The position numbers and the translations under genes were made by a program. DNA of 64,000 bases from Alphaproteobacteria bacterium (GTDB lineage: Bacteria; Pseudomonadota; Alphaproteobacteria; Sphingomonadales; Sphingomonadaceae), in NCBI GenBank assembly GCA_003241875.1, contig QBLU01000007.1:378-64377 (forward strand), read 5' to 3'. Below the pieces are notes generated by a model. It was given only the letters and a program-made list of their open reading frames with translations, searched no databases and was not told where the DNA came from. Shown piece by piece: positions 8,741 to 18,900 of this stretch (positions are counted from its first letter, which is position 1; every line of letters begins with the position of its first letter).

Positions 8741-9517
8741 CTACAGTCCGCGCGTGATCGTCTGCGAGGCCACCATCAGCTGCGGCAGGATACGCTGCTG
8801 CATGTCCTCGACCGTGGTCCGGGAGGACGGGCAGCAGACGTTCAGCGCCGCCAGCACGCGGCCTTCGCCATTGCGGATCGGCACCGAGATCGAGCCGAGG
8901 CCGATTTCGAGCTCCTGGTCGACGATCGAATAGTTTTCCAGCCGGACGCGCTCGATCTCGGCGCGCAGCTTGACCTTGGAGGTCACCGTGTTCGGCGTGA
9001 TGGCGGTCAGGTTGACCCGGTCGATGTAGCGGCCGAGCACGTCGGCGGGCTCGGCGGCGAGCAGGATACGACCTGTGGAAACCGCATGTGCGGGGGCGCG
9101 ACTGCCGACGGTGATCGAGACATGGACGAGGCGTTCCGAGGTGGCGCGGGCGATATAGGTGACATGGTCGCCGGTCAGCACGGCGGCAAACACGGATTCC
9201 TGCAGTTCGTGGGCAAGCTCGTTCATGACCGGCTGCGCCACTTCGAGGATACCCATCGAGGACAGCGCCGAATAACCCAGTTCGAGGATCTTGGGTTTGA
9301 GGCTGAAGACCTTGTCGTCCTTTTCGGCATAGCCTTCGCGAACCAGCGTCAGCAGGAAACGGCGCACGGTGGCGCGTGTCATGCCCGTCGCGCGGGCAAT
9401 CTCGCTCAGGGTCATCTTGGGCCGGGTGCGGGTAAAGGCGCAGATGACCTCCAGCCCGCGCGCCAGTGAATTCACATAATCCCGATCGTTCATCTCGGGG
9501 GTTTCAAGCGGCTCCAT
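8741..9517 (-). CDS. IclR-family regulator, PcaR/PobR-like
   Basis: This 258-aa DNA-binding regulator has an N-terminal winged helix with the family phrase YVNSLARGLEVICAF and a recognition helix in MTLSEIARATGMTRATVRRF. A C-terminal GAF-like effector domain follows (SVSTGRILLA-type region read here as AHAVSTGRILLAAEPADV, then the C-terminal ALNVCCPSSRTTVEDM). The closest described groups, PcaR/PcaU/PobR, control aromatic or beta-ketoadipate genes, but no such enzymes are nearby. ATG 9517 is chosen; AGGA lies about 15 nt upstream, and ATG 9493 or the longer start at 9577 remain possible. It is 29 nt downstream of the dehydrogenase gene, so it is probably co-transcribed and autoregulated. It is the best candidate to bind the ATGCGAAC motifs. 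Confidence 0.88.
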   Translation of the reverse strand: MEPLETPEMNDRDYVNSLARGLEVICAFTRTRPKMTLSEIARATGMTRATVRRFLLTLVREGYAEKDDKVFSLKPKILELGYSALSSMGILEVAQPVMNELAHELQESVFAAVLTGDHVTYIARATSERLVHVSITVGSRAPAHAVSTGRILLAAEPADVLGRYIDRVNLTAITPNTVTSKVKLRAEIERVRLENYSIVDQELEIGLGSISVPIRNGEGRVLAALNVCCPSSRTTVEDMQQRILPQLMVASQTITRGL

Positions 9518-9546
9518 CGGCGCGTCATTTTCCTGTTGCAAGTTGT

Positions 9547-11022
9547 TCAGCTTAGCGGAGCAATCCCCGCCATGCACAGATATTTCGTCTCGAGAAACTC
9601 CTCGATGCCGGTGCGACCGCCTTCGCGGCCGATGCCCGATTCCTTCCAGCCGCCGAACGGCGCCGCTTCATAGGAGGTGGCCCCGGTATTGATGCCGACG
9701 ATGCCATATTCCAGCGCCTCGCCGACGCGCCAGATGCGGGCGGCGTCGGTGGTGAAGAAATAGGCGGCAAGGCCATATTCGGTGGCATTGGCGCGGTCGA
9801 CGGCCTCCGCCTCGGTCGCGAACTTGAAGACGGGCGCCACCGGGCCAAAGGTTTCCTCGGCGGCGATCAGCATGTCCTCGGTCGCATCGGCGAGCACCGT
9901 CGGTGCGAAATAGCTGCCGCCGAGCGCATGGCGCGCGCCGCCGGTGACGACGCGGGCGCCCTTGGCCACGGCGTCGGCGATGTGCGCCTCGCATTTTTCG
10001 ACCGCTGCCATGTCGATCAGCGGACCCTGGGTGACGCCGTCTGCCACGCCGTTGCCGACGGTCATGGCGGCAACCGCCCTGGTTAGCGCCGCGACGAACC
10101 GGTCGTGGATACCGGCCTGGACGTAGATGCGATTGGCGCAGACGCAGGTCTGGCCCATGTTGCGGAACTTGGTGGCAATGGTGCCGGCGATGGCGGCGTC
10201 GAGGTCGGCATCGTCGAAGACGATGACAGGGGCATTGCCGCCGAGTTCGAGGCTGACCTTCTTGATCGTCGCCGACGCGCGCGCCATCAGCGCGCGGCCG
10301 ACCTCGGTCGAGCCGGTGAAGGTCAGCTTGCGCACCATCGGGTGTGTCGCCAGCACGTCGCCCACCTCGGCGGCGCCGCCTGGAACGACATTGAAGACGC
10401 CGGCCGGCACGCCGGCGCGGGCACCGAGCTCGGCCAGCGCCAGCGCCGACAATGGCGTCGCGCTCGCCGGCTTCAGCACCATGGTGCAACCGGCGGCGAG
10501 CGCCGGTGCGGCCTTGCGCGGGATCATCGCCATCGGGAAGTTCCACGGCGTGATCGCGGCGCAGACGCCAATGGGCTGGCGAATGGCGAACAGGCGCCGG
10601 TCGGCGGCATAGCTGGGGATGACGTCGCCATAGACGCGGCGCGCCTCGTCGGCGAACCAGTCGTAGAAGGCGGCGCCATAGGCGATCTCGCCGCGTGCCT
10701 CGGCGATCGGCTTGCCCTGTTCGGCGGTCAGCAGCTGCGCCAGATCCTCGAGATTGGCCATGATGAGATCGTGCCAGCGCCGCAGGATCTGCGATCGTTC
10801 CTTGGCGGGGCGGGCGCGCCAGGCCGGCAACGCGGCGGCGGCGGCAGCGATCGCGGCGCGGGCGTCATCGGCATTGCCCTTGACGACGTCGGCGACCATG
10901 GCACCTGTGGCGGGATCGGTGACGGCGAAGCGGGGGCGGCCGGCGGGCGCCTGCCACTGGCCGTCGATATACAGGTCGGCGCGCAACAGCGTGGAATCGG
11001 TGAGGGTCATGGATGTGGTCAT
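9547..11022 (-). CDS. NAD(P)-dependent succinate-semialdehyde-type aldehyde dehydrogenase
   Basis: This 491-aa ALDH oxidises an aldehyde to its acid in the cytoplasm. Motifs are ITPWNFPMAM (around 158-166), FTGSTEVGR (235-243), the general base E259 in LELGGN and the nucleophile C293 in GQTCVCANR. Length and the GKPIAEARGE and NTGATSYEAAPFGGWKESG blocks fit the GabD group, although alpha-ketoglutarate-semialdehyde dehydrogenases are close relatives. ATG 11022 is preferred over GTG 11040. It is divergent from a class III aminotransferase, the classic partner that turns an omega-amino acid into the semialdehyde. Regulation by the downstream IclR gene is likely. Confidence 0.9.
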   Translation of the reverse strand: MTTSMTLTDSTLLRADLYIDGQWQAPAGRPRFAVTDPATGAMVADVVKGNADDARAAIAAAAAALPAWRARPAKERSQILRRWHDLIMANLEDLAQLLTAEQGKPIAEARGEIAYGAAFYDWFADEARRVYGDVIPSYAADRRLFAIRQPIGVCAAITPWNFPMAMIPRKAAPALAAGCTMVLKPASATPLSALALAELGARAGVPAGVFNVVPGGAAEVGDVLATHPMVRKLTFTGSTEVGRALMARASATIKKVSLELGGNAPVIVFDDADLDAAIAGTIATKFRNMGQTCVCANRIYVQAGIHDRFVAALTRAVAAMTVGNGVADGVTQGPLIDMAAVEKCEAHIADAVAKGARVVTGGARHALGGSYFAPTVLADATEDMLIAAEETFGPVAPVFKFATEAEAVDRANATEYGLAAYFFTTDAARIWRVGEALEYGIVGINTGATSYEAAPFGGWKESGIGREGGRTGIEEFLETKYLCMAGIAPLS

Positions 11023-11043
11023 TGCATCTCGATAGCGCACACA

Positions 11044-11060
11044 TGGACGTCATGCGAACA
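11044..11060. promoter_or_regulatory. Putative IclR operator in the divergent promoter
   Basis: CATGCGAACA at 11051-11060 is identical to the right side of the palindrome at 36987-37000; the left arm here is imperfect (ACGTC at 11047-11051). It sits 22 nt upstream of the dehydrogenase ATG and 84 nt upstream of the aminotransferase ATG, so it could control both. Confidence 0.45.
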
Positions 11061-11143
11061 CTTATGTCTTGCCTTGATTGTTGCCAGCGTCATAAATGCC
11101 CGCGGGCGGACGCCGGTCCGCAGCCGGCATCGGAGCCTGTTTC

Positions 11144-12535
11144 ATGAACATCCGCAACAGTTTCGATGCGCTGGCCGAGCTCGACCGGCAGCATGTCTTC
11201 CACCCGTTCACCGCGCTCGGCGACCATGAAGCCAACGGGCCGGCGTTCGTCGTGACCCACGGCCGGGGTTCGCGGCTGACCGACAGCGCCGGGCGCGAAT
11301 ATGTCGATGTCATGGCCGGGCTGTGGTGCGTCAACATCGGCTATGGCCGGCCCGAAATCGGCGCCGCGATGCGCGACCAGGCCGAGACACTGAGCTATTG
11401 CCATGCCTTTTCATCGATGGCGAGCGACAAGCCCGCGCTGCTTTCGGAGCGGCTGATCGGGCTCGCGCCCGCCGGCATGTCCAAGGTGTTCTATGGCAAC
11501 AGCGGGTCCGACGCCAACGACACCCAGGTGAAGATCGCCTGGTACTACAACAACGCCCTCGGCCGGCCCGCCAAGAAGAAGATCATCGCCCGGCAGCGCG
11601 GCTATCATGGCGTGACGATCATGACCGCCGGGCTGACGGGCCTGCCCGGTCTCCATGCCGGTTTCGACCTGCCCTTGCCGATGGTCCGCCACACCACCGC
11701 GCCGCGGCGCATCTGGGAGGGGCACGGCCTCGATGATGCGGCGTTCACCCAGCGGCTCGTCGACGACCTCGAGCAGTTGATCGCCGAGGAGGGGGCCGAC
11801 ACCATCGCCGCGATGATTGTCGAGCCGCTGATGGGGGCGGGCGGGGTGCATGCGCCGCCGGCGGGCTATTATCCGGCAATCCAGGCGGTGCTGCGGCGCC
11901 ACGACATCCTGTTGATCGCCGACGAGGTGATCTGCGGTTTCGGTCGGCTCGGCACGATGTTCGGCTGCGAGGCGTTCGGCATCGAGCCCGACCTGATGAC
12001 CGTCGCCAAGGGGCTCACCTCAGCCTATTTCCCGTTGTCGGCCTGCATCGTTTCCGACCGGGTCTGGGACACGCTGGTCGCCGGCGGCAAGCAGTTCGGC
12101 GCGTTCGGCCACGGCTATACCTATTCCAGCCACCCGATCGGCGCCGCCGTCGCGCTCGCCAACCTCGACATATTGGAGAACGAGGGGCTGGTGGCCCGCG
12201 CCGCGTCGATGGGTGTCTATCTCCAGCAGCGGCTGCATGAGGCGTTCGACGGGCATCCGCTTGTCGGTGACGTGCGCGGCCAGGCGCTGATCGGCGCGGT
12301 CGAGTTTGTCGACCGCATGACGGATGCGGGGCCGGTGGCCTTCGATCCGGCGCTGAAGGTCGCACCGCGCATCGTCAAGGCGGCGCTGGAGCGCGGCGTC
12401 ATCGGCCGGGCGCTGCCGTCGGCGGACGCCGTCGCCTTTTCGCCGCCCTTCGTCATCACCGAAGCGGAGATCGACACGGCCGTCGCGGCATTCCGCGATG
12501 CCAGCGACCAGGTAGCGGCCGAACTGGGGCGGTAA
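11144..12535 (+). CDS. Class III omega-aminotransferase
   Basis: This 463-aa PLP enzyme moves the terminal amino group of an amine or omega-amino acid, usually to pyruvate. It shows HPFTALGDHEANGP near the start, FYGNSGSDANDTQVK (PLP phosphate region), D260 in LLIADEVICGFGR and the Schiff-base lysine K289 in TVAKGLTSAY. The sequence style is that of beta-alanine, taurine or putrescine:pyruvate aminotransferases rather than GabT or ArgD. ATG 11144 is preceded by GGAG at 11130-11133. It is divergent from the semialdehyde dehydrogenase, with which it would form a two-step amine-to-acid route. The exact amine is unknown. Confidence 0.88.
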   Translation: MNIRNSFDALAELDRQHVFHPFTALGDHEANGPAFVVTHGRGSRLTDSAGREYVDVMAGLWCVNIGYGRPEIGAAMRDQAETLSYCHAFSSMASDKPALLSERLIGLAPAGMSKVFYGNSGSDANDTQVKIAWYYNNALGRPAKKKIIARQRGYHGVTIMTAGLTGLPGLHAGFDLPLPMVRHTTAPRRIWEGHGLDDAAFTQRLVDDLEQLIAEEGADTIAAMIVEPLMGAGGVHAPPAGYYPAIQAVLRRHDILLIADEVICGFGRLGTMFGCEAFGIEPDLMTVAKGLTSAYFPLSACIVSDRVWDTLVAGGKQFGAFGHGYTYSSHPIGAAVALANLDILENEGLVARAASMGVYLQQRLHEAFDGHPLVGDVRGQALIGAVEFVDRMTDAGPVAFDPALKVAPRIVKAALERGVIGRALPSADAVAFSPPFVITEAEIDTAVAAFRDASDQVAAELGR

Positions 12536-12567
12536 ACCCGCAGCAGCACGCGCAGGACGAAATCACC

Positions 12568-12593
12568 GGGCTCGGCCGCTGGCGGCCGGGCCC
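12568..12593. terminator. GC-rich hairpin after the aminotransferase
   Basis: GGGCTCGGCCGC (12568-12579) and GCGGCCGGGCCC (12582-12593) pair at 11 of 12 positions with a 2-nt loop, 32 nt after the stop at 12535. No T-tract follows. The rest of the gap to 12745 holds no gene that I recognise. Confidence 0.5.
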
Positions 12594-12745
12594 GCATTTG
12601 CGATTATTGCGCGGGAAGGTCCCCGTCGTGCGCGGAAATGCGGCCTGCAACGCAACCAGCGCAACGATGCGGTGCAGGCGACGGTGTTCTTCGCTCGCTG
12701 CAGAATTGTTACACCCGGGTCGCTGGGCAGTTCCGGGGAACGTTG

Positions 12746-14119
12746 ATGAATCTTGCCGCGCGGGACATGAAAAACGCGCCACGTCGGTGCCGTGCCGTTA
12801 TCGGGCTGCTGGCCTTGATGGCGACGGCGGGACCTGCGGCAGCAGCGGCTGCAGACCGGCCGGCCTATCCGCAAGTGCTGCCGATGCGCGAGCGCGCCGC
12901 GGTCGTAAATCGGCTGCTCAAGGATCGGCTCGATACCGTGGTGCCGGCGATCATGCGCGAGCGCGGCGTCGACATGTGGGTGCTCGTCGCCCGCGAGAAT
13001 TTCGAGGAGCCGGTCGTCGCGACCATGCTCAACGCCGAAAGCCTGCTGGCGCGGCGCCGCACGATCCTGGTGTTCTTCGATCCGGGCAGTGGCAAGCCGG
13101 TCGAGCGCTTCACGGTCAGCCGCTATGGCATGGGCGACCTGTTCGCGTCGGCCTGGGTTCCCGAAAAGCAGCCCGACCAATGGGCGCGGCTTGCCGAAAT
13201 CATCGCCGAGCGGAATCCCCGGCGCATCGCGATCAATTCATCGCCGCTGACCGCCTTTGCCGACGGTATGACGCTCAGCGCCCATGAGCAGATGATGGCG
13301 GCGCTGTCGCCCGAACAGCGCGGCCGCGTGGTGCGGGACGAGGAGCTCGCCGTGCGCTGGCTCGAAACGCGCACGCCGGCCGAGATGGCGGTCTATCCCG
13401 ACGTCATGCGGCTGGCCCATGCCATCCTGGCGGAAGGGCTGTCGGATAAAGTCATCACGCCGGGGGCGACGACGACGCGCGATGTTGTCTGGTGGTACCG
13501 GCAGAAGATCGCCGACCTGGGCATGACCGCCTGGTTCCAGCCATCGGTGTCGATCAGCCGGCAGGGCACGACCGGGACGCTCGACGGCGACACCGTCATC
13601 CAGAAGGGCGACCTGATCTGGACAGATTTCGGCATCACCTACCTCAGGCTCAACACCGATACGCAGCAGAACGCCTATGTGCTGCGCGACGGGGAAACCG
13701 AGGCGCCCGCCGGCCTGCGTGCCGGCCTAGCTGCCAACAATCGTGTGCAGGATGCGCTGACCGCCAGTTTCCGCGCCGGCGACACGGGCAACGCCGTGCT
13801 GGCGCGGGCGCGGGCGCAGGCGATCGCCGAAGGGCTGGAGCCGAGCATCTATTCGCACCCGATCGGCTATCACGGCCATGGCGCCGGCACCGCGATCGGT
13901 TTCTGGGACAACCAGCAGCCCGATCCGCGCGGTGAATATCGCGTCTTTCCCAATACCGCATGGTCGATCGAGCTGAGCGCCACCCATGCGGTGCCGGAAT
14001 GGGGCGGCCAGCGGGTCGCCTTCAAGACCGAGCAGGACGCTTTTTTCGACGGCCGCAAGGTCGATTACATCGACAAGCGGCGGACCGCGCTTTGGCTGAT
14101 CGCGGCAAAGGGGAAATGA
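12746..14119 (+). CDS. Secreted M24 family metallopeptidase (Xaa-Pro aminopeptidase fold)
   Basis: This 457-aa exported pita-bread hydrolase has a signal peptide (hydrophobic AVIGLLALMATAGPAAAA) and an N-terminal creatinase-like domain, then the M24 catalytic domain. The five metal ligands can be traced: the Asp residues of LIWTDFG and NTDTQQ, His in SHPIGYHGHG, Glu in SIELSATHAV and Glu in EQDAFFDG. The family cleaves X-Pro bonds or related amides using two metal ions. ATG 12746 follows GGGGAA at 12734-12739. Its stop overlaps the start region of the alpha/beta hydrolase, the second gene of a seven-gene plus-strand operon. A close paralogue lies at 21728-23107. Confidence 0.85.
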   Translation: MNLAARDMKNAPRRCRAVIGLLALMATAGPAAAAAADRPAYPQVLPMRERAAVVNRLLKDRLDTVVPAIMRERGVDMWVLVARENFEEPVVATMLNAESLLARRRTILVFFDPGSGKPVERFTVSRYGMGDLFASAWVPEKQPDQWARLAEIIAERNPRRIAINSSPLTAFADGMTLSAHEQMMAALSPEQRGRVVRDEELAVRWLETRTPAEMAVYPDVMRLAHAILAEGLSDKVITPGATTTRDVVWWYRQKIADLGMTAWFQPSVSISRQGTTGTLDGDTVIQKGDLIWTDFGITYLRLNTDTQQNAYVLRDGETEAPAGLRAGLAANNRVQDALTASFRAGDTGNAVLARARAQAIAEGLEPSIYSHPIGYHGHGAGTAIGFWDNQQPDPRGEYRVFPNTAWSIELSATHAVPEWGGQRVAFKTEQDAFFDGRKVDYIDKRRTALWLIAAKGK

Positions 14120-14121
14120 TC

Positions 14122-15846
14122 ATGATGAATGCAAAGCGCCTTGCCCTGTCGGGCCTTGGCTTTGCCGCCGCGCTGCTCGCCACCGCGGCGCCGGCGGAAG
14201 ATTTCCGCATCACGCTGCCGGCCAGCGCGCCCGATGCGCAATATGACGGGCGCGTGCTGCTGATCCTGACGCCCAAGGGCGAAACCGAGCCGCGGTTCCA
14301 GGTGGCGGCAGATTTCGACGCCGCCCAGGTGCTCGGCGTCAATGTCGACGGCCTCAAGCGCGGCGAGACGGTGACGATCGATTCCAAGGTGCTCGGCTTT
14401 CCGGCGGAAAGCCTCGCGGGCGTGCCCAAGGGCGAGTATTTCGTTCAGGCGGTCCTTCACAAATACGACACCTACAACCTGTCGAACGGCAAGACCGTGA
14501 AGCTGCCGGCGGCGCGTGGTGCCGGGCAGAACTGGCGCAAGGAGCCGGGTAACCTCATCAGCAAGCCGGTCAAGCTGAGCTTCGATCCGGCAAGGACGGG
14601 GACGCTCGATGTCGCGCTCGACACCGTGCTGCCGCCGATCGCGCCGGCCACCGACAGCGAGTTCATCCGGCATTTCAAGTTCAAGAGCCCAAGCCTGAGC
14701 AAGTTCTGGGGACGGGACACCTTCATCACCGGCCATGTCCTGGTGCCCAAGGATTTCGACAAGCACCCCGAGGCTAGGTACCCGCTGGCGATCTTCCACG
14801 GGCATTTTCCCGACGACTTCAGCGGCTTCAGCACCACGCCGCCCGATCCGAAGCTGAAATGCCTGCCCAATCCGCGTTTCGGCGAGCCCTGCTACAACCG
14901 GATCGAGCAGCAGGAAGCGCATGATTTCTACAAGAAATGGGTGTCGCCCGACTTCCCGCGGATGCTGATCGTCGAGATCGACCATTCGAACCCTTATTAC
15001 GACGACAGCTATGCGGTGAATTCGGCCAATCTCGGCCCCTACGGCGATGCCATTACCCATGAATTCATCCCCGCGCTGGAAAAGAAGTTCCGCGGCCTGG
15101 GGGCGGGCTGGGCACGGTTCCTGTACGGCGGCTCGACCGGCGGCTGGGAAGCGGCGGCGGCGCAGATCTTTTATCCCAAAGAGTATAACGGCGCCTTCAT
15201 CGCCTGCCCGGATCCCATCGATTTCCGGCAGAACATGATCACCAACATCTATGAGGACAAGAACGCCTATTGGCGCGAGGGGCCGTTCGGCCGCGTGCCG
15301 AAACCGGGCAAGCGCAACTACCTCGGCCATGTGCCCTATCTCGCGGAGCACGAGAACCGGCTGGAGCTGGTGCTGGGCGACAAGACCCGGTCGGGCGGCC
15401 AGTGGGATGTCTGGGAAGCGGTCTATTCGCCGATGGGTGAGGACGGTTACCCCAAGCGCATCTACGACAAGCGCAGCGGTGTCATCGATCCGGCCGTGGC
15501 CGCGCATTGGCGGGACAATTACGACCTGCGCCACATCCTGGAGCGCGACTGGAAGAAGATCGGCCCCGACCTGCAGGGCAAGCTCAACATCTACGTCGGC
15601 GACATGGACAATTTCTACCTGAACAACGCCGTTTATTTGATGGAGGACTTCCTGAAGAAGGCCGATCCTCCCTATCAGGGTGAGGTCAAGTACGGCGATC
15701 GCGCCGAGCATTGCTGGAACGGCGACCCGACGCAGCCGAATGCCACCACGCGGCTGCGCTACAACAGCATGTACATTCCCAAGATCCTTGATCGCATCGC
15801 CAAGACCGCGCCGCCGAAGGCCGATCTGACGAGCTGGAAATACTGA
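14122..15846 (+). CDS. Secreted alpha/beta hydrolase (esterase-like)
   Basis: This 574-aa exported hydrolase has a signal peptide (AKRLALSGLGFAAALLATAAPA). A beta-rich N-terminal region of about 190 residues precedes the alpha/beta hydrolase domain. The nucleophile is S338 in YGGSTGGWE, a plausible acid is the Asp in YVGDMDNFYLN and the catalytic His is in RAEHCWNGD. The domain layout resembles enterochelin-esterase-like proteins. ATG 14122 has GGGGAA 7 nt upstream; an in-frame ATG at 14116 overlaps the previous stop (ATGA), so translation is coupled either way. A paralogue with long identical stretches (for example LPAARGAGQNWRKEPGNL) lies at 33806-35515. It presumably cuts an ester or amide before or after TonB uptake. 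Confidence 0.8.
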   Translation: MMNAKRLALSGLGFAAALLATAAPAEDFRITLPASAPDAQYDGRVLLILTPKGETEPRFQVAADFDAAQVLGVNVDGLKRGETVTIDSKVLGFPAESLAGVPKGEYFVQAVLHKYDTYNLSNGKTVKLPAARGAGQNWRKEPGNLISKPVKLSFDPARTGTLDVALDTVLPPIAPATDSEFIRHFKFKSPSLSKFWGRDTFITGHVLVPKDFDKHPEARYPLAIFHGHFPDDFSGFSTTPPDPKLKCLPNPRFGEPCYNRIEQQEAHDFYKKWVSPDFPRMLIVEIDHSNPYYDDSYAVNSANLGPYGDAITHEFIPALEKKFRGLGAGWARFLYGGSTGGWEAAAAQIFYPKEYNGAFIACPDPIDFRQNMITNIYEDKNAYWREGPFGRVPKPGKRNYLGHVPYLAEHENRLELVLGDKTRSGGQWDVWEAVYSPMGEDGYPKRIYDKRSGVIDPAVAAHWRDNYDLRHILERDWKKIGPDLQGKLNIYVGDMDNFYLNNAVYLMEDFLKKADPPYQGEVKYGDRAEHCWNGDPTQPNATTRLRYNSMYIPKILDRIAKTAPPKADLTSWKY

Positions 15847-15900
15847 TCCGCCGGAACTCCGGCAGCCAACCGAGCCACTTCGAGACAACAGGAAAACATC

Positions 15901-18900
15901 ATGGTCAGGATTCAGACGGCATTACTGACGACGACCATGCTCGCGGCACTGACCGTGCACGGCATCGCCAAGGCGCAGGACGTGCCGCCGCCACAGGCCG
16001 CCGGCGCCGATACCACCGCTGCGGCCGCGCCCGCCGACGGTGACGAGATCGTCATCACCGGCAGCCGCATTCGCACGCCGAACCTGCAGAGCGTCAGCCC
16101 GATCCTGCAGGTGACCGCCGCCGAATTCGCCCAGCGCGGTACGGTGCGCACCGAGGATCTGCTCAACCAGCTGCCCAACGTGTTCGCCGCCCAGGGCGCC
16201 AACAATTCCAACGAGGCGACCGGCACCGCGCAGGTCGATCTTCGCGGCCTGTCGCCATCACGAACCCTGGTCCTCGTCAACGGCAAGCGGCTGGCCTATG
16301 GCAGCCCCAAGAACATCCCGTCCGACGTCAACCAGGTGCCGGCGGCATTGATCGAATCGGTCGATGTGCTCACCGGCGGCGCGTCGGCGACCTATGGTTC
16401 GGACGCCATCGCCGGCGTCGTCAACTTCCGCCTGATGCAGAATTTCGAGGGCGTCCGCCTGACGGCCAACGTGTCTGCCTTCCAGCATGGCAACGGCAAC
16501 GAAGGCCTGCGCGACCTGGTCAGCTCGTTCGAAACGCGCTTCCCCGGCCAGTATCCACTGGCGGACGACAATGTCTGGAACGGCTTTGCCCAGGATTACT
16601 CGGTCGTGCTCGGCACGAACTTCGCCGAAGGGCGCGGCAACGTCACGGCCTATGCATCGTATCGCAAGGTCAATCCGATCCTGCAGAAGGATTATGACTA
16701 TTCGGCCTGCGCGCTCGGCGCCACCGGTCCGGGCGGCAATGCCTTCACCTGCTCGGGCTCGGCCAACAACGCGCCGGCGAACCTGACCAATGCCGGTCGC
16801 CTGCCCGGCGTGCCGACATCGTTCCGCGTGTCCGAAGGCCAGTTCGTGCCGGGCAGCGCCAGCTACAACTTTGCGCCGTTCAACTATTACCAGCGCCCCG
16901 ACCAGCGCTACATGGTCGGCGCGACTGCCAACTACAAGTTCAGCGACCGACTGACCCTCTACATGGAGGGCCACTTCATGGACGATCGCTCGATCGCCCA
17001 GATCGCCCCGGGCAACAACAACGGCGGCATCACCGTCAATTCGACGGGCATCAGCGGGATCAATTGCGACAACCCGTTCCTGTCGGCGCAGCAGGCGCAA
17101 TTCCTGTGCACGTCCAACGGCCTGTCGCTGGGCAGCAACTATGACGCCAGCGGCAATTACGTGTCGCCGCAGGGCATCGCGCAGGGCGTGCTCGTCGCCC
17201 GCCGCAACGTCGAGGGCGGCAACCGCCAGGACGACATCCGCCACACCACCTACCGCATCGTCGGCGGCATCCGTGGTGAACTCGCCGGCCCGTTCCGCTA
17301 TGACCTTTACGGGCAATATTCGAACGTCGGCTATCGCAGCCGTTTCTCGGGCGATGCCAACCGGCCGCGCACCGCCAACGCCTTTTACGCGATCCGCGAC
17401 GGCCGGCCCGGCTCGGCGACGTTCGGCCAGGCGGTCTGCAAGATCAACGCCGACAACAACCCGGACAACAACGACGCCAATTGCGCGCCGCTCGATTACT
17501 TCGGCGCGTCGGCGAGCCCGGAATCGGTCGACTACATCGCCGAATTCAAGAGCATCACCGGCGACACCAGCCTGACCAACATCGTGCTGTCGATCGACGG
17601 CAACCTGGGCGAATATGGCATCGTCTCGCCGTTCGCCACCACCGGCGTCGGCATTGCCTTTGGTGCCGAATATCGCAAGAACACCGTCGATTACGTTCCC
17701 GACGAGATCTATCGCGCCTCGGCCAGCCCGGAACTGCCGATCTCGGGCCAGACGGTCGCCAAGGAAGCCTTTGTCGAACTGAACGTGCCGCTGGTCGAGG
17801 GCCGGCCGTTCATGGAATTGCTCAGCGTCGAAGGCGCCTATCGCTATTCCGACTATGACACCGGCTTCACCACCAGCGCCTGGAAGCTCGGCGGCACCTG
17901 GTCGCCGATCTCCGACATCCGGTTGCGCGGCAGCTTCCAGCGCGCGGTGCGGGCACCGAACGTCATCGAGCTGTTCTCCGGCCAGTCGCTGTTCGAGGTC
18001 GAGCTGACCGAGAACGCCAATGGTTCGTTCGATCCCTGCTCGGGCGCCGTGCCGTTCGCCACCGCAGCCCAGTGCGCATTTACCGGCGTCACCGCGGCGC
18101 AATACGGCAACATCGTCGACAACCCGGCCGGGCAGTTCAACTCGCTGATCGGCGGCAACCCCGACCTGGGCCCGGAAACCGCCGATACGCTGTCATTCGG
18201 CGCGGTGCTGCGGCCGTCGTTCCTGCCGGGACTTACCGTTTCCGCCGATTACTTCGACATCGACGTCAAGGACCTCGTCGGCAGCGTCAATCCCAACCTG
18301 TCGCTGGCCAATTGCATCAACTCGGGCGACCCGTTCTTCTGCAGCCTGATCCAGCGCAATCCGCAGTCGGGCTCGCTGTTCCAGGGCGAGGCGGGCTTCT
18401 TCCGGCGCTTCAACGTCAATACCGGTTCGCTGCGCACCAAGGGTATCGACCTCACCGTCGATTACCGCACCAGCCTGCAGGACCTGCTGGGTGAAAATGC
18501 CGGCAGCCTGGCGTTCAACCTGCAGGGCACCTACCTCGACAGCTTCAAGACGACGCCGCTGCCGAACTCGCCCGAATCCAACATCTATGAGTGCAAGGGC
18601 CTTTACGGCGGTCTCTGCGGCCGTCCGCGGCCGGAATGGCGCCACCGTTTCATGACGACTTGGCAGTCGAACTTCAATTTCGACCTGTCGGTGGTCTGGC
18701 GGCATGTCTCCGCCGTGGCGATCTCGTCGACCAGCAGCCAGCCGGTGCTCGCGGGCAACTCGCCCGAGATCATCCGCCAGCTTGGTTCGCGCAACTACTT
18801 CGACCTGTCGGCCGCCTATCGCGTGCGTGACGGCTTCGTGTTCCGCCTTGGCGTCAACAACCTGTTCGACAAGGCACCGCCGCTGACCACCAGCGCCGCG

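Noticed and set aside
8646-8933. Plus-strand frame reading VIPAQAGIH through the REP-like repeat
   Set aside because: This peptide is the usual spurious translation of the dispersed repeat.
8741-12535. Simple GABA degradation (GabT/GabD) as the function of the divergent pair
   Set aside because: The aminotransferase looks like an omega-amino acid:pyruvate enzyme rather than GabT, and the shared operator ties the pair to a wider set, so a plain GABA label is too narrow.
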